The notes under the pieces were generated by a model. That model worked only from the letters and a program-made list of their open reading frames with translations. It made no database searches and had not been told where the DNA came from. From Rhodosorus marinus (taxonomy: Eukaryota > Rhodophyta > Stylonematophyceae > Stylonematales > Stylonemataceae): a stretch of DNA of 64,000 nucleotides. The translations under genes and the position numbers were made by a program. The DNA is taken from NCBI GenBank assembly GCA_029953675.1, contig JAMWBK010000008.1, forward strand, positions 372,001-436,000. Reading direction: 5' to 3'. This document shows positions 54,984-64,000 of this stretch, in pieces (the stretch's first letter is position 1; every line of letters begins with the position of its first letter).

Positions 54984-56770
54984 ATGGAGCATAAGGGACT
55001 CTTTATCATCCTGCTGTCTCTAAGTATTGTTCTTGGACCTGTGGGATCGATCACTGGCGCTCCGGAAGATTTTGAGCAGCGTTTGAGATCGGCTAAGGTG
55101 ATCTGTGGAGAAGCTGGGAGTTTTGTGCAAGCTAGGACGGTTTTAACTGAGGATATTGTCAACGATAACTTTTGTGATTGTGAGGATGGATCCGATGAGC
55201 CTGGAACCTCTGCTTGTTCTAACGGGAGGTTTTTTTGCAGATTCGATGGCGTGAACGGAAGGTATTTGAAAGCTTCTGGGTGAGCGAATAGCTGATCGTC
55301 TCGTGCTTTTATGAAACTCTAAAATGAGCTGCTTAAGAATTGAATCTCGTGTGTGATCAGAGTAAACGACGGCGTATGTGACTGCTGTGATGGATCCGAT
55401 GAGTACGATCATCCAATACAGTGCAAAGACCACTGCGAAGCGGATCGCGCGAATCGGATCAAAGAGCTTGAAGAGAAGATTGAACTTACAAAGAACGGTA
55501 GGTCCAGCGTAGTAACCTCGCACGAGTAGCGAATCTATTCCGAACGTGCTGACGAGCCTTTGCAACATCCGAAGGTCTGAAAGCTCTGGAGGAGCTCGAG
55601 AAGCAGAAAGATGAACACCGTGCAAACCTTCACAGGAGCATGCAGAGAATCAACTTCACGATCGATGGTAGTTACGTGAAGTACTTGAAAAACAATGTCG
55701 CAATGAATAGAATGCGGGGGTTGAGATGGGCAGTCCCAGGTAAGCCAAAGTCACTCGTTTTCACGGTTTCACAAGGTGTGCTTTCAATATCCTTCCTTAA
55801 AACCTAGATTACTGTTGTTTCTGCACTGCATACCTGATCTAGATCACAAGTACAGGAAATTAGAAACCGACGAGAAACGGAAGCTCCCTGCGAGCCTCAT
55901 ATCAAACACTGCAGATGATAGCAAAGAGAACGAACACCGGGCCTTTCCTGTAGATCAAATGTGCGTAGAGTTGTACCAACGAACGAAGATTACGAATTAT
56001 CCGTTCCTTTGGTTCGAAGCCGTGGCCGTCAGACTGTTCTCGGTCCTGGCCCTTGGACCGATCTGGGAGATGGTGCATCCCACTGGCATTTCCAGCACTT
56101 TAGACAACGACCTGATCGATGAATGTTTCAACAAGTTTAAGATAGCTTCTTCCAAGCTCCTTGAACTGAAGGAATCGTTTTCCTCTCAGAGAAATGATCT
56201 CCGGAAACTTCAGAAGACCCTTTTCGAGGAGCCGGTGAGGCCAAACCCATCTAGGACCGGTCGTTTTGTTAGAAAGAGAGAGCTCAGCGACTATGGTCTC
56301 TCCCTCTTGCAATGGACAGGAGGAAGAAACGACAGATGGATTGGTTGGTATGTCAGCAGAATGTTACCAGTTCAATGACAAGGTCTACTTGTACGAAGTC
56401 TGTCCGTTCACATCGATAAAGCAGTTCGAGAGCGGTAGCTTTGTGGGCTATCTCGGGAAGTGGGATAGGTGGGAAAATGGAATCCAGTTGTATTCAGACG
56501 GAATGACCTGTTTGCAAGGGTCCATTGCTCAGAGTAGTATCAAACTATCGTGTGGACTGAGCAACTCAATAGTATCAGTTCAAGAGGTGATTTTGCAACA
56601 TCACGCCCAACCCTACTCTAAGTACGTCTCTGATATTCGTTTTCATTTTTGCGGCATGACAGACTGTGAAATGTGTATGGGAGTTCTCTATGACAACCCC
56701 TGCAGCATGTACGACCAGTATGCTGGCTGAGCTCGAGGATCTGCTCAAAGTTACTTCCGGTTCTTCCTAG
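54984..56770 (+). CDS. PRKCSH: Glucosidase II beta subunit (6 exons)
   Basis: Non-catalytic ER-lumen subunit that retains glucosidase II in the ER and presents mannose for glucose trimming of N-glycans. Exons 54984-55279, 55361-55497, 55557-55739, 55843-56234, 56320-56586 and 56663-56770 give 460 aa. It has a signal peptide (residues 1 to about 22), then LDL-receptor-A-like repeats FCDCEDGSDEPGTSACSNG and VNDGVCDCCDGSDEY, then a charged coiled region. The MRH lectin domain follows: ECYQFNDKVYLYEVCPF, YLGKWDRW, SDGMTCLQG, LSCG and, after the last intron, VKCVWEFSMTTPAAC. An in-frame alternative intron (72 nt, about 55971-56042) is possible. An upstream ATG at 54945 would add 13 residues before the signal peptide. 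No HDEL-type C-terminus is seen. The last intron is required to recover the final MRH cysteines. Confidence 0.92.
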
Positions 56771-57350
56771 TTCCGCGATTCTCTAAATTGGCAGGAGTGT
56801 GTTTATTTCTTCGGCTGGAAACAAATCAAGCGACTCTGTCGAGAGCTGGTACACAGAAAACCTGGAGAGCACCTCGAACCAAGGCTTGGTAGAATATCTA
56901 GGCCGGTATCCTTCGAAGCAGCCAAGCGACAAAGACTCCCAGATATTGGCGAAAACTGGCATTCAGCCAACATGCGCACCACTTCGGAGGTTGGAGAGCG
57001 ATAGCTCCCTGCTTTATATGATCACGTGGGGGAACACTGGTGTCAGGAGCTAGACATAGTCTTTGTGATCGTTTATCAACGTACGAAAAACATCACCATA
57101 TCGGGACCAGCGGAAGTAAAAAGAAAAGTGTTCGTTCCTCAGTTTATATATCACTGTTGGACCTTCAAGCAACGAGCTCGCATTTCTTGAACAAGAGCTT
57201 CCTGATCAGTGCAGTTGCAAGGCTTACAAGGCAGTAAATCATTGGAACAAAACGTCTCAGTCCAATCCATCACTGTCAATACAGACAAATCCGGCCCATA
57301 CCACATTTCTAGTTATATATATTTTTTATAAAATACTAAGTTTTGCAAGG
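56771..57350. other. Spacer, no certain gene
   Basis: A 70-codon frame (56804-57008) could be reached from glucosidase II beta by one more intron, but the in-frame TAG at 56770 gives a sensible end. Otherwise nothing recognised. Confidence 0.4.
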
Positions 57351-57432
57351 GTTGTCGTGGCCGAGTGGTTAAGGCGACAGACTAGAAATCTGTTGGGCTC
57401 TGCCCGCGCAGGTTCGAATCCTGCCGACAACG
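57351..57432 (+). tRNA. tRNA-Ser (anticodon AGA)
   Basis: 82-nt cloverleaf: acceptor GTTGTCG paired with CGACAAC, D arm with GGCCGAGTGGTTAAGGC, anticodon stem-loop ACAGA-CTAGAAA-TCTGT (anticodon AGA), a long variable arm with GGGCTCTGCCC that marks it as a class II tRNA, and TTCGAAT in the T loop. Discriminator G. No intron. Confidence 0.97.
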
Positions 57433-57844
57433 TTCCTTTTTCAACGGAAAATATATATACGTTTTCATATAGAAATGAGTTTTATTAAAAAACATAATCG
57501 AAAAGTTCCGTTTTTCATTTTTGTTGTTCTGGGTGTCAGGAGCCGTTGATGAGGTCCGAGATTTGGCCGTAATTTTTTTCTGGTAAATTTGACTTAGTCG
57601 ATTTTGGATCGGATTAAGTGGATTTGATGGCCTCCTAGGGACTTGGTCCTGGTTGGCAAAGGGGAAAGAGACAGAAGAGCAAAGGATGGTTTTGGAATTG
57701 AGGAGGATTTTCAACATCTTCCTTTGTAGACTAGGTTCCTTTTCTTGTCGTTGAGGACCGATCTTCGGGCATTTTTGGTGGAGCCTGAGCTTTGACGGGG
57801 GCCTTCTTTTCCCTGATAGAGTCAAAGACAAGGGTTTAGTGGAA
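57433..57844. other. Short spacer
   Basis: Begins with poly-T after the tRNA (RNA polymerase III terminator, 57435-57439) and then G-rich plus-strand leader sequence. Nothing else recognised. Confidence 0.45.
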
Positions 57845-59310
57845 ATGGCGGACTGGAAAAGCATCCTTGTGGGAGGGGTTAAGAACGAGCTGGAGGTAGC
57901 TCAGGTTACTTCAAGGTATTCGCGCTTGACCCCATCGGTGAGGAATAACATAGTTGTAGTCTTTCGAGGAGAATCTCGAACTTACTTGACAGCTGTACGG
58001 CATAGTACTCGAGCACACGGCAGTGGAAACGAGATCTATAGCAAGAAAACCAACGGTAACGCGTTTCACAGCTAGTAGAGGTCGAAAATAGGAGCAGTAA
58101 CACAAAACTGACGGCGTTGTCGGCCTCGTATACCTTTCGGTCTAGAATGGAAAAGGTTTATCCTTGAGGATCGCTGGAACAAAACTCCACTGGACATCAG
58201 TCCTGAAGAATCGCTTGAATTAGGAAGAGGGGGGAGGAAATCTAAAGCGCAGAAGCCACTCCGCAAAGTCCATATCAGGAAACGCAGCAGTTCGCGAACT
58301 TTTTCTGCCACTCGTTTGCGAATAGTCAGCAAAGATGACGAACCCCTCAGCTCGTCGTCGGAACACGGAGACCGGTACATAGAGCTGGAAAAGGCGGTTA
58401 GATCTCGGGCACGGGTGAGCTTCCGAGCAGTGTACACCAAACAGGGCGGAAATTTTTTTTTTTTAACGGACATCTTTTTTTATTCGCTTCATGGACAAGC
58501 TAGATGGAGAAACGGAAGGTCACTGCGCAAGCTATTCAAAAAAAGAAAGGCACGTCCCTATAAGTTTGACTCGATGACTATGTAGAATCCAGGGGTACTT
58601 CATTGCGCGAGACGTACCGGCTAATCGCCCAGCATCTCCGGACCTCGATCACAGCATTGGAACAACGCGTGAGCGAGGCCGAAACTGAACTTGTGTCCAA
58701 ATTCAGGGCCAGCGAAGCACAGACGATGAAAAGCTTGAAAACATCTGAAGATGACCAGGATAGTCTCATGAGAGAAGTCCAGCGCGACCTCTTGAGCATG
58801 GAGGTGTGAGCACCATGCTGTCTCTAGTTCACATGCGATTGGCCTGGCTAACAGCTCCCTCTCCCTCCAGAATGCGGACAAACTGTTGAACGAAATCGTA
58901 GAGCTAAGGCAGGTAGTCGAACATAGACTCGAAGAGGCAGTTAGCCACGAACTCAGAAAGGCTAGGCAAGTTTCTCAATTCCAACAAAAACGAAAAAAAG
59001 AGGCAATGGCTTTCAACAGGTGGCGAATTCTGAAACTTTAAGCTTATCGATATGCAGGGAACTCCTCAGCAATGAGGATCGAAAGCTTCAAGAGTCTCTA
59101 TTGAGTATTTCAAGGAAATTTCAAGAAAAAATCATCAGAAGCGTAAGGCGAAAGAATGCACTGGCAGGAGCTGCGCTGCTGCTCGAGGAGACGCAAAATT
59201 TCGTACATTTCGAGGACGGCGGAGGACACTTGGCTCCCGCGGCAGGCGAGAAGCCATCAACGTTATCCCGAACAAAAATGTCCGGGATGGAAAGCAACAA
59301 GCGGCCTTGA
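57845..59310 (+). CDS. Coiled-coil protein of unknown function, 354 aa (6 exons)
   Basis: Exons 57845-58055, 58146-58414, 58500-58518, 58586-58803, 58871-58965 and 59058-59310 give 354 aa in frame. Exon 3 is a 19-nt microexon, and the intron after exon 5 starts with GC (AG|GCAAGT), the standard GC-AG form. The N-terminus begins MADWKSILVGGVKNELEVAQ. A basic, Ser-rich middle follows (RKRSSSRTFSATRLR). From about residue 160 there is a long heptad-type coiled coil (LRTSITALEQRVSEAETELV onward), then an acidic tail. No motor, membrane or catalytic motif. Cytoskeletal, centrosomal or basal-body roles are conceivable, but this is inference from coiled-coil content only. An alternative model for exons 3-4 uses the ATG at 58504; both preserve frame. 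Confidence 0.6.
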
Positions 59311-59491
59311 AGTGACACTCGTGGGATGATAGCATCCGCTTCGTCACTTTGTTTTAGGTTTAAATTTGTTTTAATCCGTTGGTTGGAGTCTTTGAAACCA
59401 GTTTCCTCTGGAATCGAATCATCGCCGAAAACTTGATGAATGGCTCGCAGTTTCCCTAGCTCTATACAATACTATTTACAAGAACGCACTT
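59311..59491. other. Convergent spacer
   Basis: Short spacer between convergent genes; nothing recognised. Confidence 0.45.
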
Positions 59492-60139
59492 CTAATACGC
59501 AACGCCAAGATACTCTCCACCGATCCCATGCTTGGGGAGGTAATCGCATGGACGGGGGGGGTCATCGCCCCTATGTTCCGTTAGGTACCGTGCAGTGGTG
59601 AACAGGAGCGTAACTGAGGACGGGTCAGGACCGTCCCCCATGTTGGATGTGGACGGTTGCTTCCCTCGAAACGTCCGCATCGCCTTCTCCTTGAAGTTGA
59701 ACATGTTAACGGACATGTCACCATCTGAGTTTCCTGAATGTACACTCAAACACGGGCTGTAAGCATGTATGACGCTATCGACAAAGGTCATAACGTCCGA
59801 TTTCGTATTCAGAGGAATTTGCTCCACTTCGAAATCTGTCAGGAACACTTCAACACCGTTCACGCTCTCACTCGACAACCTGATTACTGCTTCTGCTCTT
59901 CCAGAAAACCCAGTCAAAACTGCCGTCCCACACCCTCGGTACAAAACAGCACGCCCAACAATCCTTCCACGAATATTCCTCATAACAAACTCAATCCTCT
60001 CTCCATCCTTTTTCTTCTGCATTGTGTATCTAAGCGATCCAGTCTTGTCCAAGCATTTCCACCACCGCCTGAACGAACCGCGTTTCACCTGAAGGACATT
60101 CGGCTTCCGCTCAAGGTAAGTCAACCTCGTCAGATCCAT
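59492..60139 (-). CDS. Hypothetical protein, 215 aa
   Basis: Open frame from ATG 60139. Residues 15-110 have a beta-rich look: a basic VKRGSFRRWWKCLDKTGSLR start, alternating strands with IVGRAVLYRGCGTAVLTGFS and VFLTDFEVEQIP. It could be a PH-like or tubby/LURP-like barrel, but no signature proves it. The C-terminal 70 residues are Ser/Pro/Asp-rich and probably disordered. Plus-strand C-rich sequence upstream (60146-60350) matches the leader pattern of minus-strand genes. A GT-AG pair at the 5' end (about 60123-60089) may remove the first residues of this model. Confidence 0.5.
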   Translation of the reverse strand: MDLTRLTYLERKPNVLQVKRGSFRRWWKCLDKTGSLRYTMQKKKDGERIEFVMRNIRGRIVGRAVLYRGCGTAVLTGFSGRAEAVIRLSSESVNGVEVFLTDFEVEQIPLNTKSDVMTFVDSVIHAYSPCLSVHSGNSDGDMSVNMFNFKEKAMRTFRGKQPSTSNMGDGPDPSSVTLLFTTARYLTEHRGDDPPRPCDYLPKHGIGGEYLGVAY

Positions 60140-61766
60140 CTTCAAATTTCAGAATTGAAAACGATACCACCGCCTCACCATCAACATCTTACGCACAAGT
60201 GGAACCAACCAGAAGGTATACCAAACCATCTTCCCCTTCAGCCTCTAGCACCTCACCCGCTACTTCTCAGTCTCCATGCACATATACCTTTCTTTTTACG
60301 CAAAGGTGGGCAACTCTATTTGTCCCCTCCATAACCCAATATGAACTCCTATGCCACCACATTCGCCAACGTCCATACTGACAACTACTTTAACCAATCA
60401 TATCTCCGTTCACAACGGTGCTATTAAATTCTATCTATTTAAACTATAATTTAGCCAATCATACCTCGTTTCACAACAGATGCGCTACATTTTATTGTAT
60501 TTACAAATTTTCGAGAATCCAACAGATCGCGATTGTTTTTGGTATTTTTCCGTTATTCCTTTTCGAAGCGAAAATCAAACATCCAATAGAATCGTGTTAT
60601 TCACCGCTCGTTCCGCAAAGACCGATTTTAATAACTAAAAAAGAGAACAAACTGCCTTGTTTACAGTATCGAAGAAATCACTGTTCTCCTGACAGTAGCT
60701 GGCAAACCACAAAACCCCTTGGAAAACATGGAAAGCTACAAACTGTCAATCCCTAACTCCCCTAGACGATTTTCAACCAAATCGCATTTTAGCTAATAAA
60801 ATAAAACAAATAAAGTTTTCGAGAAATTAATTCCAGCCCTTGTTGAAGACGGACAAAAACTTGTACTTTATCTTACCCCCTCCCCTGTAGAGTACTGTAA
60901 AGGCTTTCTAGAAAGCTTCCTTACGGGTCTATCGATGCGTTAGGAAATCTCTAGTGGGTTGTGCTGCTAGGCGACGCCATGGAAAAGATATCAGCTTGAG
61001 TCGCGAGGAGTGCATTCACCTTCCACAGAGCGCGGTTGAGCACCACTCTGCGGTGACTTACTTCGTTGAACTGTTCTCTGCGGGTATATAGCCATTGGTT
61101 TGCTTGCGTAGTCGGCCTAATGCCTCCCGTAGAATCGCACAAACACGCCGTCAGTGTGGTCTGCCATGGCAGCTCGATACTCTTGACTTCTTGAACATCT
61201 CAGCCTTGTTGGCTGCATTCCCGGTCTCCCAGGACGCCTTGTATATGCAAGTCTTCTGAAGCAGTGGGCCACATGCACTTCATTCACGTCGAGTTCCCCG
61301 GTCCATGGTTGGTGAGCGATGCCGTGCCGGGTGTAGGCTGTTTCCAGGCTACTGGTCAGCAGGTTCGGCCTTCACTCGTAGTCTCCATTGGCATAGTTGG
61401 ATAGCCAGAGAGTCACAGATGATGTTGTGCGGTAGAGCCCAGCTCCCAGTGGAGCTGATGCAGTGATGAAGGCTTTGAGTGCCTTGTGGATCAAGGGTTA
61501 GAGAACAAACAGTATACATACTGACCGGTCCTACATTTCTTTCCGTCTGTCCGACATTTGATAGCACCACCTCAATTGCACGGTTGTCCACAGATGACAA
61601 CAAGCACAGGCGACGCTTGATGTCAAGCTGTGCTACTGGTCTGCATAATTTCGTTCTCCGAGTTGAATTAGCTAGAAGCAAGTTTGACTCAGACCATCTA
61701 TATCCTTTATCCTTCTTACGCTACTCTCCCATACCTCCTTCGGATGAGTCATAATTTTTTTGTTTG
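60140..61766. other. Spacer, no gene recognised
   Basis: C-rich leader, then AT-rich to about 60900, then mixed sequence. Open frames are unrecognised. Confidence 0.4.
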
Positions 61767-62413
61767 TACCAGCTCCTCTTGAGGTACTTATGTGTACTCA
61801 GGTACTCTTGATGGGCCCGTGGGGAAAGAGGGTATGAGGCTTGGGGCATTGGGGGCATGCCCCAAACAAGATACTCATAAAAAAAAAATCACCGATGTAG
61901 TATCCTGGATTTGGGAAGCTAAAAGGGGCATTGAGAAAATGGGACAAGCCGTTTCTCGTCTTGATTGTTTTAGTTTATTCATGAAAAAGTTGTCCCATTA
62001 CTATATGATGTAATACAACTAAAATACAATATATTGTATTGTAGTGCATTTGAATGATGAAAATAAAACGAATGCCCCTTCGCAAAGTGATGATTGAACT
62101 GAACTTCATTTTAAAGATGGACCTCTCTCTTGACAGGCCGCAGGCTTTCTCAAGGTCCCGCTAGACTAGCTCCTCACCTTCTTTATGCAACCAACGAAAC
62201 CACCACATCAAGCAGATGGGCAAGGATTGAGCGCGCATTGGGGCATAAAACTCCGGATGCTTGCTGGTTGGAATCGCCGATATGAATGGCAATTGAGGCA
62301 TCGAAAACGTTGAAATCCTTGCCATTCTTGAAATGGGACAACTGAGGCCTGCCCGAGGCCCACCTGACTAAGGGTCTTGAGGTCCTCAGGTACTCAAGAG
62401 GAGACGGTACAAG
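61767..62413. mobile_element. Foldback element with terminal inverted repeats
   Basis: Left end at 61767: TTGTACCAGCTCCTCTTGAG then GTAC. The right end, read as complement, is TTGTACCGTCTCCTCTTGAG then TACC. The interior (about 600 bp) is non-coding, with GGGGCATGCCCC palindromes and several AATGGGACAA motifs in both orientations. Length and structure fit a MITE or a deletion derivative of a DNA transposon. No target-site duplication is certain. Confidence 0.6.
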
Positions 62414-63592
62414 CTAGACTGATCCGAAGGGCATCTGGGGGAATAGAGTAAGATGGAAAGAGGCTATAGTTGGTCCGGCTCAGACCTGCTTTTAAGTTAT
62501 CAGCCCAATGCCGATATCCTCCATGTGCTTTATAGGTCTGAAAGAACTTCCAGTTTCAATAACATTCACCTAATCCGCCTGGATAGGGCTCCTGATATGT
62601 CCAAATGGTGCGCCTAAGAAGGGCCCTTGGCAAGCACGGGACTCTGCGGGGAACAGAACTTGCTTATTGATCTAGCCCATTCCAACAGGGAAGTATACTT
62701 GGACCATGGGGGAGGTTCTTTCTTTTTCCTAGCATTTTATAGATCATTTATGGTCTCGAACCAACTGGCGCCTTTCAAAAAAATGCGCTGCAGCGGACAT
62801 ACCCCGCTCACCAGCCCGCGAACCATATCAAACTTGCTTGTACGATTGTACTATCGAACAGCTCAACTGACTTTTTAAGGAACCGAGTTAGAATTAAAAT
62901 ACAATAGAAACTTCCAACCCCAACGCCGGTCGATGCATAATCCAATTAAGACTTACCACCTGTTGTATCCACGAGAATCAATTGGATAATTAAAGACTGA
63001 TATTCAATCTTTATTATTCATACGGATTGAGTTTTCTGATGCTTGAATTTAAGGGGGAGAGGCAGAAACACTTTTGGCAGTAGAAGACCTTATTAAAGAT
63101 AAAATTATAAATAATAAATATTCCCCAAAATAATTTACCCCTCTTCTCGCCGAATCCATGTTTTTTTTGCGACGTGAGAACTAAAAAACTAAAAATAAAG
63201 AAGAAAAAAAGGATGAACCTTTTGATGGGAAAATGAATTTTCGTTGTTTTTGATGTCTTTTGAGCGGTAGGGACAATCATTTTTGTAGAATATCCTAAAA
63301 ATAAACAGAACTGTCATATAACCCCAGAAAGTAGTGTTTTTGAGGGGGTTGACGTTTTTACGTCAGAAGGGGAAGGGGGGGAAGAGTTTTATGTCTACTG
63401 GGAGTTCTACATCAAGCTCTTGGATATAAATATAAATATAAAAAGCGATCGAGTGACGAAGGGGAGGACGAATAGAGGTAGAGCGGGGGGAGGGAGGAGG
63501 GGAGAGAGAGAGTGTGTAGGGGTGGTTTGGGAGGGGTGAGTGGGTGGAAAGGTATTTTAAGGAGTTTTTTGTTGTTGTTGAAGTAGGGAAGG
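62414..63592. other. Spacer and eEF1B gamma leader
   Basis: No gene recognised to 63350. From 63360 to 63592 the plus strand is G-rich with GAG repeats, as before other plus-strand genes. Confidence 0.45.
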
Positions 63593-64000
63593 ATGGTTTT
63601 GAAGGTACACTCTTACCCGAACAATGACCGGGTGATGCGTGTGAAGATCGCAGCTTTGTACGTTGGTGCGGAGTTGGAGGAGGTCCCGGTGAGTCTTCCG
63701 TTGAGTGGGGATGTGAAGGAGAGGGTTCCGCTCGGAAAAGTTCCTTACCTGGAGACGGAAGATGGGTCCATCGTTTTTGAGTCGATCGCGGTCCTCTACT
63801 ACGTCGGTGGGTTGAGGGCGGACGTTGACCTCCTCGGAAGATCGCATCTTGAGAAGGCGAGAGTGGTGCAGTGGTTGTCCTACGTGGAGTCTTATCTATC
63901 GAAGACTTTCCCCACGCTGCTGTACCCACATTTCAGACCGGAAAATTTCAAGACGAACCCGTTGGAAGAGAAATCCAATGAGGAGCAGCTTCTGAGGGTT
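63593..64000 (+). CDS. Elongation factor 1B gamma, N-terminal part (runs off the window)
   Basis: Structural subunit of the eEF1B nucleotide-exchange complex, which recharges eEF1A with GTP in translation. The first 136 residues are visible and form the glutathione-S-transferase-like N-terminal domain: VLKVHSYPNNDRVMRVKIAA (first strand and helix), PLGKVPYLETEDGSIVFES (thioredoxin-fold cis-Pro and the E-S glutathione-site pair), IAVLYYVGG, and helix VVQWLSYVESYLSKTFPTL. The arrangement fits eEF1B gamma better than a free GST because of the short NPLGK-like loop and the Trp-Leu-x-Tyr/Phe helix, but the diagnostic C-terminal EF1G domain lies beyond the window. No intron up to 64000. Start at ATG 63593. 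Confidence 0.8.
   Translation, partial: MVLKVHSYPNNDRVMRVKIAALYVGAELEEVPVSLPLSGDVKERVPLGKVPYLETEDGSIVFESIAVLYYVGGLRADVDLLGRSHLEKARVVQWLSYVESYLSKTFPTLLYPHFRPENFKTNPLEEKSNEEQLLRV

Noticed and set aside
56804-57008. Possible seventh exon of glucosidase II beta
   Set aside because: An extra 45-nt intron would open a 70-codon frame, but the product has no relation to the family, and the existing TAG ends the protein just after the last MRH cysteine.
1-64000. CRISPR array, operon or prophage
   Set aside because: No regularly spaced short repeats of CRISPR type, no Shine-Dalgarno-led gene strings and no phage genes; spliced genes and tRNA types show eukaryotic nuclear DNA.

Overview
This is nuclear DNA of a eukaryote. 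Most protein genes are split by GT-AG introns of about 60-180 nt, often with a CTAAC- or TACTAAG-like branch site near the acceptor. Two tRNA genes are of eukaryotic type, there are no operons, and genes lie on both strands between AT-rich spacers. A LON-domain protein with a plastid-like leader and a membrane-anchored DnaJ-type zinc-finger protein hint at a photosynthetic protist or microalga, but I cannot fix the clade. For the multi-exon genes I rebuilt splice junctions by hand. Where stated, the joined exons give one uninterrupted frame whose length divides by three.

Layout. 0.6-6.3 kb: enoyl-CoA delta-isomerase, a small ORF and a ten-exon kinesin-5, all on the minus strand. 10.0-17.5 kb: an AAAP-type amino acid transporter (+), a LON-domain protein (-), a DnaJ-type zinc-finger protein (-), a small split ORF (-) and a type I membrane protein (+). 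19-31.5 kb: an accessory-looking stretch with two START-domain paralogues (+) and two LITAF-domain paralogues (-), separated by retrotransposon ends and foldback repeats. 34-41.5 kb: an SGF29-like SAGA subunit, a tandem repeat, tRNA-Arg and a SANT/trihelix-like protein. 42.5-47.1 kb, minus strand: a 609-aa helical protein, a 200-aa probable mitochondrial protein and an MTHFR-like enzyme. 47.9-50.7 kb: retrotransposon debris. 51.5-57.4 kb: MazG-type pyrophosphohydrolase, an uncharacterised minus-strand gene, methylmalonyl-CoA epimerase, glucosidase II beta and tRNA-Ser. 57.8-64 kb: a coiled-coil protein with a 19-nt microexon and a probable GC-AG intron, an unknown protein, a foldback element and the start of eEF1B gamma.

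Most genes are unrelated housekeeping functions: fatty acid and propionate metabolism, mitosis, chromatin, ER glycoprotein folding and translation. The clearest local theme is duplication: the START and LITAF pairs, several copies of one non-LTR retrotransposon 3' end (two arrangements head to head) and at least three foldback repeat families. Sense-strand G-rich, C-poor sequence precedes many start codons and helps call gene orientation.
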